Notes: generated by a model not told the origin, from the sequence alone. 64,000 bases of DNA from Alphaproteobacteria bacterium (GCA_002401455.1 NVTE01000008.1:37211-101210); one strand, 5' to 3'; shown: positions 47,683-57,514, numbered from the stretch's first letter. Translations and numbers: made by a program.

Positions 47683-50600
47683 TAACAACTTCAAACCCAT
47701 CGTACTCAAATCACAGCAGGAACATTCTGGCACCCCACAGGAGCCTGAGGCATTTGTACCGCTTGTCAGAGGTCAAGTGTATGCACCTCCCCAAAAAGCG
47801 GGAGAGGAATTCAAGCCCATCCTACTCCGTTCACAGCAGGCCCAACAGGAACCTCAGGAAGACCGGCAGGGCGACGAGAAAGGCTTTCTAGGTGCAGCAG
47901 TAGACACTCTCCAAAGTATCGGCAGCGACATTCTGACGGGTGTTCGCCGCGCTGGCCAGAACATCGGGACGGACCTGATAGAGGGCGGGGCTGAAACCCT
48001 CCATGCGCTCGGTGCCGGATCGGATGAAGCCATGACATCATTTCGGGACAAGATTGATAATGTACGCAAAGTAATGCGCTCTATGTCCGATGGTGATCTA
48101 ACTAATTATGTGGATGACCAAGGCAATATTGATCTGGACCGCTTACTTGAAGACAAGAAGGACGGAACGGTTACCGAGGGCATCCTTGGGGAAGTCGTTC
48201 AGTTGTCTCCGGTGGGCATAGGTGCCTTCAAGGCCCTCACTGCGGTTGGTGTCACCACTTTAAAGGCGGGTGTAGCAGCAGAAGCCTTGGCAATGGCTTT
48301 CTCCACTAATCCCGATGATGAAATTATAGCCAACCTTCTCCCGGAAGATGGTGATAGCACCTTTGCACATACAATCCGCGATGTCCTTGCAACTGACCCG
48401 AATGATCCTGATTGGGTGAATAGGGCTAGGAAGTCTATTGAAGTCCTGGGACTTGGTTATGCTGGGGAAAAACTTATCTCTGGCCTTCGGGCAGCAGCAG
48501 CGCGGAGGGCTAATAAGGTAGATGGCGATGATGTCCCCACAGAGTCCACTGAGGCCCCGCTGAGTCCAGAAAGCGACCTATCTGCACCTACCACCCCTGA
48601 GGATGCTCCCGTGACTTCTGCGAGTCCTGAGGGCCTTGTTCAAGGTAGCCCTGAGAAAGTCTTCAATGATTTCCAGAAGGCAATGAATGATGTCAGTGGC
48701 GAAGCTGCACATGGTAAAGACGTATTTCAGACAACTCCCCTAAATATGTCCAAGGTAAAGACTTCTGATGATGTCAAACATATCATGGAGAGTATGGCTC
48801 GTCTTGCAGATGATAAGGTTTTAGCTGATTGGAGTGATATTCAGACACTCGCAGAGTCTACTCGTCTTGCTAATGAGTTACTTCTGGACCCTGATGATGT
48901 CCTGAACACCGTGGAGGGTATGGCTTTTGGTTCTAGAGAACACACAGCCTACCTTTTGGCTGCTAAGAAAATATCCATTGGTCAACATGAGGCCACGCGG
49001 GATTCAATCAGTAGAGTTCTTTCTGATGGGACCGATGAGGCCCTGCAAGAATTCCATGAAAAGATCATACTTGCAATCAAGACTGATAACATGATCAAAC
49101 AAGTCCAAAGATCAGGGGCTAGGATGACCAGCGCAGGCCGAATTGAACTTGATGGTGCCAAGAACATCTCTAATCTTGAAGATATTGATTTATCGGCACT
49201 GGCAGACCCTACACCCGAAGCCCTCAGAAAACTTGCTGGCCAACTTGAAGTGATCCCACCGGAGAACCTGCCAGCGTGGAAACGTATCTTTAACCGCATC
49301 TCTACTTCAAAGAAGTGGGACATTACCAACGAGTTCTTTATCAACGCTATCCTCTCAGGACCAAAGACACACCTTGTGAACTTCCTGTCGAACACCACGG
49401 AAACCTTCATGAAACCGCTGGAAACCATTGCTGGCGGGGCGTTAACTGGTAATAAACAGGTGATGGCTGATGGTATAAATCAGTATCTAGGGATCGCTTA
49501 CTCCCTCAAAGACAGCATAAGGCTCATGAAGGCCGCTGCTGTTAAAGGAGAGGCTGTCCTTGACCCTCTGTCTCGTACCGATGAAGCTGCTCAGATTAGT
49601 GCCATGGGTGAAAGCCGCCTTGCGAAAGCATTGCGGTTACCCACACGCGCCTTGCTGACCTCTGATGAGTTATTCAAGCAGGTCAACTATCGGTCCAAGC
49701 TGTTCTCTATGGGGATGGCAAAGGCACCGTCTGACCTTGCGAGGAAAGAGCGGGTTCAGTGGGCTTTGGAATACGTCAGTAAAGGCATTGACCCTAAGAC
49801 AGGTAAGGCCGTGAATAAGGAGGCCCTGCAACACGCTAGGGAAGCCACGTTCACCGAGGAACTCCGCAAGGGAACCCTCAGCCGTACCATTCAGGATGCC
49901 TCCAATAAACATCCAGCTTTGAAATCAATCATCCCGTTCATCCGAACACCTACCAATCTGATTAAACACCAGTTTCGGCGGGTGCCGGGTATCGGGCTGC
50001 TGTCTAAACAGATGAGCGATGACATAGCTGCTGGTGGAGCGCGGAGGGCTGCTGCAATTGGCAAGCAAGCTGTTGGTGGTGTCTTCACCGCTACCGGATT
50101 TATGCTGGCCTTTAATGGGCAGATCACTGGATCAGGACCAACTAACCCCACCACTAGGGCGAAACTCATGGAAACCGGATGGCAACCTTACGCCTTCAAG
50201 GTGACCAATGACGATGGCTCTGTTGAGTATGTCTCATACAAACGAGGTGATCCCCGCCTAATGATCTTCGGTGTCATGGCTGATGCTGTCGGTATCATGG
50301 GGAACCTTGGGGATGACGAGCAGGCTGAACTTGGTGCTGCTATCCTCTATTCCGTTTCACAGAACCTATCTAATAAGACGTACTTCAAAGGTATCGCTGA
50401 TGCTTCTGATGCTCTTATCGGTGGTGATGTACGGACCATCAAGAGGTTCTTGGGTCAACAGTTAGTGGGCCACACGGTCCCCTTCAGTTCAGCCATGCGG
50501 CAGACCAATCAAGACCCTTATCTACGTGAGGTGAGGAGCCTTGTTGATCATTACGCCAATGCTATCCCCGGCTGGTCTTCCACCTTGGAACCCCGCAGGA

Positions 50601-51085
50601 ATGTGATGGGGGAACCTATCATGAACCCTGCTGGTGTTGGGCTGAGTAAGCTCAATCCTTTCCATGGGACTAAGTGGAAGAATGATGTCGTCTATGAGGA
50701 ACTCGCAAAGTTCGGAGGGACCATCAAGAACCCACCTACCAAGAAGGGCGGAGTAGACCTGCTTGAACTGAAAAACAAGAAAGGTCAGACCGCCTATGAT
50801 CGGTGGTTGGAGGTTGTCTCCACGATCACCATCGGGACCAAAGGGACACTCAAGGAGTCACTGGAAAGTGTTGTGACATCCGACAGGTACCTGAGGGAAC
50901 TTGATGACCCTGATGAGGACTACAACGGCTCGAGGCGTTCTCAGATACTTGGGGAAATCGGCAGGTATCGTGAAAGAGCCTACAAGACCCTGATGAAAGA
51001 GTTCCCGGACATCCGAGAGGGCCAGCGGGACAACCGCAAGGACCTCATGATGAAACGTCTGGGGTTCCGGGATTATCGGGAGTAA
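47675..51085 (+). CDS. Large phage ejection/internal-virion-like protein
   Basis: A 1136-residue protein resembling the big internal virion or DNA-ejection proteins of podoviruses. The N-terminus has a repeated FKPIVLKSQQ/FKPILLRSQQ unit, then Ala/Gly-rich amphipathic helices and hydrophobic stretches around 190-220. The central FFINAILSGPKTHLVNFLSN and the later IIPFIRTPTNLIKHQFRRVPG segments are the kind seen in such phage proteins, and the C-terminus is helical and charged (YRERAYKTLMKEFPDIREGQR). ATG 47675 has GGA upstream. It is the only virion-like gene in the element. The resemblance is from recall of sequence style, so it is moderate. Confidence 0.5.
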   Translation: MTDNNFKPIVLKSQQEHSGTPQEPEAFVPLVRGQVYAPPQKAGEEFKPILLRSQQAQQEPQEDRQGDEKGFLGAAVDTLQSIGSDILTGVRRAGQNIGTDLIEGGAETLHALGAGSDEAMTSFRDKIDNVRKVMRSMSDGDLTNYVDDQGNIDLDRLLEDKKDGTVTEGILGEVVQLSPVGIGAFKALTAVGVTTLKAGVAAEALAMAFSTNPDDEIIANLLPEDGDSTFAHTIRDVLATDPNDPDWVNRARKSIEVLGLGYAGEKLISGLRAAAARRANKVDGDDVPTESTEAPLSPESDLSAPTTPEDAPVTSASPEGLVQGSPEKVFNDFQKAMNDVSGEAAHGKDVFQTTPLNMSKVKTSDDVKHIMESMARLADDKVLADWSDIQTLAESTRLANELLLDPDDVLNTVEGMAFGSREHTAYLLAAKKISIGQHEATRDSISRVLSDGTDEALQEFHEKIILAIKTDNMIKQVQRSGARMTSAGRIELDGAKNISNLEDIDLSALADPTPEALRKLAGQLEVIPPENLPAWKRIFNRISTSKKWDITNEFFINAILSGPKTHLVNFLSNTTETFMKPLETIAGGALTGNKQVMADGINQYLGIAYSLKDSIRLMKAAAVKGEAVLDPLSRTDEAAQISAMGESRLAKALRLPTRALLTSDELFKQVNYRSKLFSMGMAKAPSDLARKERVQWALEYVSKGIDPKTGKAVNKEALQHAREATFTEELRKGTLSRTIQDASNKHPALKSIIPFIRTPTNLIKHQFRRVPGIGLLSKQMSDDIAAGGARRAAAIGKQAVGGVFTATGFMLAFNGQITGSGPTNPTTRAKLMETGWQPYAFKVTNDDGSVEYVSYKRGDPRLMIFGVMADAVGIMGNLGDDEQAELGAAILYSVSQNLSNKTYFKGIADASDALIGGDVRTIKRFLGQQLVGHTVPFSSAMRQTNQDPYLREVRSLVDHYANAIPGWSSTLEPRRNVMGEPIMNPAGVGLSKLNPFHGTKWKNDVVYEELAKFGGTIKNPPTKKGGVDLLELKNKKGQTAYDRWLEVVSTITIGTKGTLKESLESVVTSDRYLRELDDPDEDYNGSRRSQILGEIGRYRERAYKTLMKEFPDIREGQRDNRKDLMMKRLGFRDYRE

Positions 51086-51369
51086 GCCATACTTTCTTAT
51101 TCAATGACAAGGAGGGCCTCAGGGTTCTCCCTGCTTCTTCAAACCTAAGCGGTTGCCCTCACTAAACAAACACTGCCAATTTTATAACTTTTTCCTTTAC
51201 ATCGGACTTTATTGCCATGTATCGTTTTGAATATATTAGACCGCCGAACTTATTGGTCATCGAATTTCTTAGATAATGACAAAAAACATGGTTAGACCCT
51301 TGAAATTCACAAAGTTATTACTATTTTCATATGGTCTATTTTACAGGGAATAATACAAGGGGACATAGC

Positions 51370-52071
51370 ATGGCACTCAGTAATAAAGCTTTATTTTTTC
51401 AACACGTTTCAGGTAATAGAGTTCCGATTAATCAATTGGGTAATATTCCTCAACTGGCTTTAGCCCATGCATTTATACATAGGGCCATAGCATTTTCAAC
51501 AACACTTCCAACTGATGATTTTCCTCTGAAGAATTTCCCAACATTTCCATATGAAAAGTTAGAAACTGAGGGGAAAAACCCAATTACCGCGGCTATTTTC
51601 CAGCTGGACCAATTTTTCAATACCCTAGATGCAGAGACATTTCACGAACGGAATATTAGCGGGGTGAGAACCGTGGTATTAGACAATAATTGGCGAGAGA
51701 GAATACGCTCCTATATTCAACATATTCGCACTGAGATCGATGGCGCAGAGATGGAGCCTAGAATGAAAGAATCGATCATTGGAAAATTAAACCAGTTTTC
51801 AGCGGACATTGAACGTGGAAGAACCAGACTTGATTCTTGTATTGATGTATTTCTTAGATTAACTGCAGCAGCAGGACAAGGCGCAAGAAACCTAAGGCCC
51901 GCATTGAAATTAATACAAAATTGCAGTGGAGGCATGGAAAACTTGTTTGATGAACAACAGCAAGCAGGAACCGCCGCTCCAAAATTGCCATCCCCAGATA
52001 GCTTTGGCCTTATCGAAAACCACAGCGATGAGCCAGCGGCAAATGATACTGACACCTCGGCCCTTGCTTAG
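51370..52071 (+). CDS. Protein of unknown function in the element
   Basis: A 233-residue, mostly helical protein starting MALSNKALFFQHVSG, with AAGGGGACA before the ATG (an in-frame ATG at 51331 lacks a site). The middle has a charged helical hairpin (RERIRSYIQHIRTEIDGAEM to GKLNQFSADIERGRTRLDS) and the C-terminus is disordered and acidic. I recognise no family. It stands apart by 284 bases from the big gene and converges with the integrase gene. Confidence 0.5.
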   Translation: MALSNKALFFQHVSGNRVPINQLGNIPQLALAHAFIHRAIAFSTTLPTDDFPLKNFPTFPYEKLETEGKNPITAAIFQLDQFFNTLDAETFHERNISGVRTVVLDNNWRERIRSYIQHIRTEIDGAEMEPRMKESIIGKLNQFSADIERGRTRLDSCIDVFLRLTAAAGQGARNLRPALKLIQNCSGGMENLFDEQQQAGTAAPKLPSPDSFGLIENHSDEPAANDTDTSALA

Positions 52072-52170
52072 TAAATTTATATTATTACCAGTGAAACACC
52101 TACCTACACATCAGAATAAGTTAACCTCACACATCCGTTTTGGCTCGGATTCAATCGGCCAACAAACCGT

Positions 52171-52186
52171 GACTAGTAAACTAGTC
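52171..52186. repeat. Short perfect palindrome between convergent genes
   Basis: GACTAGT-AA-ACTAGTC, a 7-bp stem with a 2-base loop, lies in the 245-base gap between the unknown gene (plus) and the integrase (minus). No T run follows on either strand, so a terminator is doubtful; an operator is possible. Confidence 0.35.
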
Positions 52187-52316
52187 CCCACCAAAAACTA
52201 TGACGGAAAACAAGCCTTTATCATTAGGCCTGCCCGAAAGACAATATAAAAAATCTTAGATGAATGTGCGTGTAATTTTTGTGGTTCACATGTTTTAAAT
52301 CTACTATCGAACTAGC

Positions 52317-54047
52317 TTAAAACGATCGCGCTCTAGCAAGGGATATAGCTTTAATCTTCTTGATCATCATATGATTCAATTCCAAACAAACAGCATCTTG
52401 TGGCACGCCATTAACTACCAGAGAGGACCCAGCAGTCAACATCCCCTCACCAACCCCAATCACTCTGTGAACATCTTCAGCATCCTTAAACTTCACATCA
52501 ATAACACCGAAAGCTCCCACTGCACCGCTCAACGAGAACGTAATTCTTTCAAAGGTCTTCTTTAGAAGTTGATTGAGTCGGCTCCTCTCCAAGGCTGCCT
52601 TTTCATCATTCTCAATTATGCTGTTCAATTGCATCTCGGCCCACTTGCGGAGTACATTGGAATTATCTTCAACGCTTCTTTCAAGGGACTGTGATTTTTC
52701 CTTCCTGAGCCTGAGGTTGTCCTCAAGGGCTGGCAGTTCGGCATTAAGCTGCCCCACAGTGACCTCTAACGTATCAAACTTGGTCTTTAAGGCCATAGAG
52801 TCAGGCCTGTCCAGTAACAAGTCCAGTACAGCATCTAGCTTCTTCTGGGCCTCTTTAAGTCCCTCGGTCTTAATCAGAATATCATCTTCCAACAACATTA
52901 TTGCCTTTGCCAAGCTGTCATGTGCTTCTGGCAACAACACACCGAAATCTAGCTCTTTAACACCGTTCATAATGAATGCCTGTGTATTAAAGTAACGCCA
53001 TGATTTGCTCTGACAATCACCTACTTTTCTTCTGCGGTTTGAGCATATCAAATAAACATCACCCTTCCCCTTATCTACATAGTTCATGGTCCCACCACAC
53101 TCCCCACAGAAACATAAGCCCGATAAAACATTGGTGTGCCGTTGTCCTTGACGACCTACTGGAATCTTGCGGGACCTCCTCATCTCAGTTGCTTTTAAGA
53201 ACAAGACCTCATCAATGACTGCGGGGAAATAGTTCTCAATGACATTACCAACAGGCTCACGCACACGGCGACCACTGGCCTCAATTCTCCTCATTGGTTG
53301 ATAACGCCCAACGGTTGCCTCATTTGCTAATATCTTCTGGACATATGAACTGTGCCACCCCTCTGCCCGTCCAAACGTTGGTATTTGTTCTGTGTTGAAT
53401 GTTCCGGCAATAGCACCTTTCCCCATACCGCTGATAGTGAGATCAAAAATCCTTCTAACTACTGTGGCCCTTTCAGGTATCAAAGTGAACTTTTGGGTTT
53501 CTTCATCTAGAACCATCCAAGCTGGGCAGATACGTGTCAGGAGTTTCCCGTTATCCTCTGCCGCTTTCCTTTTAGCTTCCCATGCTGCTTTCAACCTTTT
53601 GGACTTTGTGAGGGACTCCTCATGCGCCCTAAACATGATGCTGAGGGAAATCAGCAAGTCACCAAAGTTCTCGTTAATGCTATCCTTGGTGTACAGCTTG
53701 TTATCCGTGAGGGTTACAATATTGATCCCACTTTGAAGGATAGAACTAAATTGGGTGAATGCGTCATGAACACTCTCCCTGGACAACCTGTCCAAACTTT
53801 CAACAAGTAAATAGGAACCTTGAGCGACCTGCCCACTTTGGACTGCCTCTAAGAATGTCCCAAGAGCAGCGTTCTTGTTCTTTCCTCTAAACGCTGAAAC
53901 GCCCAAGTCTTGGAACTTTAAATGGTCATCAAGTTCAAGGCCGTGCCTATTTGCGTAATCAATGCTAAGGTCAACTTGTCGCCTATGGCTGTCGCCCTTC
54001 ATTTGTTCCGGGGTAGAGAACCGGAGATAACTGTATGCTTTTTTCAT
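52317..54047 (-). CDS. Large serine recombinase (integrase of the element)
   Basis: A 576-residue site-specific integrase. The catalytic domain has S11 in YLRFSTPEQ and ESLDRLSRESVHDAF. The recombinase domain follows at about 165-300 (GKGAIAGTFNTEQIPTFG). A zinc ribbon is seen at CFCGECGGTMNY with a later CSNRRRKVGDC, and a coiled coil lies at about 395-480. The start is 44 bases from the right junction, the normal place for an integrase beside attP. No strong ribosome site is seen. It would integrate and, with a directionality factor, excise the element. Confidence 0.95.
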   Translation of the reverse strand: MKKAYSYLRFSTPEQMKGDSHRRQVDLSIDYANRHGLELDDHLKFQDLGVSAFRGKNKNAALGTFLEAVQSGQVAQGSYLLVESLDRLSRESVHDAFTQFSSILQSGINIVTLTDNKLYTKDSINENFGDLLISLSIMFRAHEESLTKSKRLKAAWEAKRKAAEDNGKLLTRICPAWMVLDEETQKFTLIPERATVVRRIFDLTISGMGKGAIAGTFNTEQIPTFGRAEGWHSSYVQKILANEATVGRYQPMRRIEASGRRVREPVGNVIENYFPAVIDEVLFLKATEMRRSRKIPVGRQGQRHTNVLSGLCFCGECGGTMNYVDKGKGDVYLICSNRRRKVGDCQSKSWRYFNTQAFIMNGVKELDFGVLLPEAHDSLAKAIMLLEDDILIKTEGLKEAQKKLDAVLDLLLDRPDSMALKTKFDTLEVTVGQLNAELPALEDNLRLRKEKSQSLERSVEDNSNVLRKWAEMQLNSIIENDEKAALERSRLNQLLKKTFERITFSLSGAVGAFGVIDVKFKDAEDVHRVIGVGEGMLTAGSSLVVNGVPQDAVCLELNHMMIKKIKAISLARARSF

Positions 54048-54090
54048 GTAGCAACACTAGAGGAAGTTTTGCGGGTAAACAAGCCTCAAT

Positions 54091-54104
54091 ATGCACAGAT
54101 TATG
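54091..54104. repeat. Right attachment site core
   Basis: ATGCACAGATTATG, the partner of the repeat at 35792. The element arm GGGTAAACAAGCC lies on its left (54073-54085) and comM sequence resumes on its right. Confidence 0.85.
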
Positions 54105-54731
54105 ACCACCGGCCGCAACAATCTCCAACGCCCGTTTGGCGGTTTCCTGACCCTTAATATCCCGCAGGTCCAGAAAATCCCCGCACTCCTCGGCAAGGAT
54201 AGCTTTAGGCGGGTTCAGCAGCTGGCTGCCTTTCAGGTGGTTAATCAGGCTCAGTAGATTTTCAGCTGCGATAACCTCCACCTCACCGGCCCAGGCCGCC
54301 TCGCCCCCGGATGCCGCCGCACAGATCAGGCCACAGTCCAGTTCCGCCGCCTTCAGCGCGGCGGGCAGAACCCCCGGAACCGCTTGGATGGCACCGTCCA
54401 GTCCCAGTTCCCCCAATACAAGGTAACCTTGCACCGTATCGCTGGCCACGGCAGCCATGGCCACCAGCAGTCCCAGGGCAATGGCCAGGTCATAATGGCT
54501 CCCTTCCTTGGGTAGGTCCGCCGGGGCCAGATTGACGGTTATTCTTTTGGGTGGCAGGGCAAGGCCAATGGCGCCAAGGGCCGCTCTCACCCGTTCCCGG
54601 GATTCAGCCACCGCCTTATCCGGCAGACCAACGATGGTAAAGGAGGGTAATCCGGAGGCAATCTGCACCTGTACATCAACGGTCCGGGCTTCGATCCCGA
54701 CGAAAGCAACTGTCCCGATATGTGCAACCAT
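54091..54731 (-). pseudogene. comM: comM (yifB) N-terminal fragment, cut by the mobile element
   Basis: About 210 codons of ComM: MVAHIGTVAFVGIEARTVDVQVQI, the Lon-like domain GLPSFTIVGLPDKAVAESRERV and the lead-in DIKGQETAKRALEIVAAGGHNL, after which the frame passes into the element (the open frame ends at 54057). GGATGGGGG lies before the ATG. The ATPase core is missing, so this product should be inactive. The complementary half is at 34915-35803. Confidence 0.93.
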
Positions 54732-54793
54732 CCCCCATCCTTTTATTTATCAAGTTGTATGATGTCTATGGTACAACCTAACCTGAAATGACG

Positions 54794-54830
54794 GCAAAAA
54801 AAAGCCCTGATTTCAGAGACTGTTTCAGGG
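54794..54830 (-). terminator. Terminator downstream of the 54864 gene
   Basis: On the minus strand CCCTGA (54825-54830) and TCAGGG (54805-54810) pair around a loop and are followed by CTTTTTTTT, 34 bases past the stop. Confidence 0.8.
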
Positions 54831-54863
54831 ACTTCTTCTATTGAGGGCTAATAGAGGGGATAA

Positions 54864-55541
54864 TTAAATCCAGTAGAAAGCCGCAACCGAATTTTTTCTG
54901 TCGCCTCTGGTCCCTCTTTCCGGACCGTTTTCGACACATTGGCCATCAGCACATTTTTCAATAACAATTTCCTGCTGGCTACATTTACCATTTGAGGTAT
55001 ATTTTGACTGAGGCAGGAAAACTCTGTAAGAAAATGTCGCGACCTGACTTTCAAGGGCGTTCACTTTCAACTCAGCTTTTTGCAACTGCTGCTCAAGATT
55101 AGCCATAATTTCTTCTTTGAGTACCTGAGGAATGGTCACTTTCTGAGCAATTTCCTCAATGGTTTCTCTTAATTGGTCAATTGAGTCTGAATTAACATCA
55201 ATCAGTCTCTCGAAATGCTCTAATTTCAATTCCTCCAAAGCAATCTGGGCGTGCTTCAACGCCTCACCATTCACCCATTCACCAGTGTCCATAATGATCT
55301 TGAATTCTTTATTCAAAGAAATTTTAAAATCAATATCTTCTGGTAACTCTTTCGTGAAGAAGGCCATTTTCAGGCTTTCGGGAGGGGTTCGTTCGGCGAA
55401 TACGGGGTTTTTGGGGGACATAGTGGATTTATCCACAATGAAATTCTGAGATATGGCAGCCGCGCCGCCAAGCATCACCACCAGCCCTAAAGCAGTGCCG
55501 GATAACTTTAAAAGCAATGACTTATAGCTTCCCTTTTCCAC
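54864..55541 (-). CDS. Anchored protein of unknown function
   Basis: A 225-residue protein with an N-terminal membrane anchor or signal (LLLKLSGTALGLVVMLGGAAAI) and a helical extracytoplasmic part. A coiled coil runs at about 95-170 (HAQIALEELKLEHFERLIDV and EIMANLEQQLQKAELKVNALE), and the C-terminus is Cys-containing (GKCSQQEIVIEKCADGQC). The start is a GTG with GAGG upstream. No family is recognised. It stands alone with its own terminator. Confidence 0.6.
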   Translation of the reverse strand: MEKGSYKSLLLKLSGTALGLVVMLGGAAAISQNFIVDKSTMSPKNPVFAERTPPESLKMAFFTKELPEDIDFKISLNKEFKIIMDTGEWVNGEALKHAQIALEELKLEHFERLIDVNSDSIDQLRETIEEIAQKVTIPQVLKEEIMANLEQQLQKAELKVNALESQVATFSYRVFLPQSKYTSNGKCSQQEIVIEKCADGQCVENGPERGTRGDRKNSVAAFYWI

Positions 55542-55684
55542 GTGATACCTCGCCTTTAATTTCCATCCTTGCCTAACTATGTCAGAAAAACGACAAAATT
55601 AAGACAACTGAATACTTTGCATACACGAAATTGCATATATTTGCAATTGTCCCAACCATCTAAAATAACTTTTAGAAATATCTT

Positions 55685-57514
55685 TTAGAAATATCTGGCA
55701 AGCCTGATCTGAACGAAATCATCCCGGGATTGAAGGTAGACAGGATCAGTCATAGGGACGCCCAGGAAAAACCGGGCATCCAAGGTCACTTTCCAGTTAT
55801 CCCCGATCCGGCGGCTGCCTTCCACATTGACAAATTTTGCCGATGTATCAAGGTCAAATATCGCCCCGACCAGAACTTCCGTACTGTCGATATCATTTGC
55901 CGCCCAACGCATGCCCATAAACAGATCATCCTCAAAGGGTGTGGTTGCCTGCCCGCCCCGGTCATCATAGAGATATTCCGCCAGAATTCCGATATCTGAT
56001 GCGCCGTCGCCAAGTCCATAGAAGGTATATTCGATCCCGCCCGCCATGGCCCAGAAATCCCGATCCATTTCCGGCCCTGAAACGGGTCCAGATCCCGTGC
56101 GGCGAATGGCCTCAAACTTAACCAGAACATCGTCAAATGTTGCCTGCACATCAAGGCCGGTCTGGCCAATCAGATTATAGTGGGGAATCAGAACCGCATT
56201 ACCCGCACCGTCGTTTCCGACCACCAAGTCCACGTCACGGTTGGTGCCCCTGAAATGATACAGACCCACGTCAAAATTGCCGATGACATGAGACCAGCGC
56301 ACAGCCCAGTCCGTATGCCATTTACCAGAGCCCGCCTGATATTCCGTCTGGCTATAATCAACAGCCAGCGGTGGGCTGAACCGCCCTTTTTGGCCCGGAA
56401 AACGCAGTTCCCGGAAATAGGTCATGATATAAGCGGAAAACACGCCGTAATTGCTGTCATAGGAAAGACTTGCCATGGGTTGACCCAGTTTGTCTTCCTG
56501 ATCAATATCCTCCAGGTTATCATCCTGATTAAGAATATCTACAAGATGACTGGATTCCGTCACCCCCCAGAAGACCGTATCAATGCCCACTGTCATCTGC
56601 CAGCGATCCCGGGTTCCGGTCCATTTCAATTCCCGGATATCAAAATGGCTGCGGTCACTGTCATTAACATCAACCCGGCCAAAGGACCGGAATATAATTT
56701 GAGAACTGCTGGTATCAGACACATATTCCAACAGAGGTTCCACCGCAAAAGACACCGTCCAGTCTTTTGGTTGAGAGTTGAAACTTGACTGGGTAAAGCC
56801 CCGGCCTTCGATCTCAACATAACCGGATAGGGTAAAATTACTCTCCCCGGTGACCATTTCATCATAGGATTCCACCTCCTGAGAACGGCGGGGTGTTTGG
56901 GACACCACCGGAGCGGAAGAGGTCTCATCACCTATGGTCGTCAAAACAACGGGGATAACTTCAGGCATGTCAGCAGGGGCCAGAGAAGGAAAAGGAGAAG
57001 GCTCAACTGGCGCAGTTGTTAGCGGCGCAGTCAACGTCACCTGCCGCGACCATTCCGCAGACGAGACGGCCTTTAAATCAAACACCAGCCTGTATTGCCG
57101 GCCATGATCCGGATTCAGGGAAAAGTTGTTAGCGACGGTGGCCGCTTTGCGCAGTTTAAGTCTCATGCGCGCGGACCCGTCATTGTCTTCCATGGTGATT
57201 TTATCGAGCAGCCCGATGACTGCCACTTTTTTGGTCAGGGCCTTCACCGCTTCCCTGGACGGGGTTTTCCGGAAATCAATGATGATCTCTTTTGGGCTGT
57301 CCAGATAGGTGATGTCATAAAAGGCAACCTCATTGACTTCAAGAACCACACGGGTTTTGTCCGGATGCAGTCCCGTTCTCACATCAAGAATAGTCACATC
57401 GGCCTGAACCGGCATCACAGATAAAGCCAAAACCGCCGACGCCAACAGGTAACTTTTCAGCCCCCGCACGCGGCGAACATCAGCTTTTTGATTATGTCGT
57501 AATTTGTGTGGCAC
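55685..57514 (-). CDS. AMIN-domain outer-membrane beta-barrel protein
   Basis: A 609-residue exported protein. After a signal peptide (LLASAVLALSVMPVQA) an AMIN-like domain (residues about 38-155, VTILDVRTGLHPDKTRVVLEV to YRLVFDLKAV) could bind peptidoglycan. A Pro/Ser-rich linker follows, then from about 225 an all-beta region with alternating aromatic strands (GYVEIEGRGF, WRWSH-type repeats) ending in the barrel-like C-terminal LARYF. The barrel is DUF1302-like. The GTG start has GAGGGCGAGG upstream. The LolA-like and RND genes lie upstream on the same strand, and the three probably work together at the envelope. Confidence 0.75.
   Translation of the reverse strand: MPHKLRHNQKADVRRVRGLKSYLLASAVLALSVMPVQADVTILDVRTGLHPDKTRVVLEVNEVAFYDITYLDSPKEIIIDFRKTPSREAVKALTKKVAVIGLLDKITMEDNDGSARMRLKLRKAATVANNFSLNPDHGRQYRLVFDLKAVSSAEWSRQVTLTAPLTTAPVEPSPFPSLAPADMPEVIPVVLTTIGDETSSAPVVSQTPRRSQEVESYDEMVTGESNFTLSGYVEIEGRGFTQSSFNSQPKDWTVSFAVEPLLEYVSDTSSSQIIFRSFGRVDVNDSDRSHFDIRELKWTGTRDRWQMTVGIDTVFWGVTESSHLVDILNQDDNLEDIDQEDKLGQPMASLSYDSNYGVFSAYIMTYFRELRFPGQKGRFSPPLAVDYSQTEYQAGSGKWHTDWAVRWSHVIGNFDVGLYHFRGTNRDVDLVVGNDGAGNAVLIPHYNLIGQTGLDVQATFDDVLVKFEAIRRTGSGPVSGPEMDRDFWAMAGGIEYTFYGLGDGASDIGILAEYLYDDRGGQATTPFEDDLFMGMRWAANDIDSTEVLVGAIFDLDTSAKFVNVEGSRRIGDNWKVTLDARFFLGVPMTDPVYLQSRDDFVQIRLARYF

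Larger units (their letters stand above)
35792..54104. mobile_element. 18.3 kb serine-recombinase element integrated in comM
   Basis: The element is bounded by ATGCACAG(G/A)TTATG at both ends and splits comM into two complementary halves. It carries its own large serine recombinase beside the right end, a resolvase, phage-type regulators, a polymerase-like gene and a left arm of cargo genes. It has no terminase, portal, capsid, tail, holin or conjugation genes that I can recognise, so it is neither a complete prophage nor an ICE. A satellite, a decayed phage or a new class of replicating element are the options. Ribosome sites within it are often AAGGGG(A). Confidence 0.9.

Noticed and set aside
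35792..54104. Complete prophage
   Set aside because: No terminase, portal, capsid, tail or lysis genes can be recognised and the element is only 18.3 kb.
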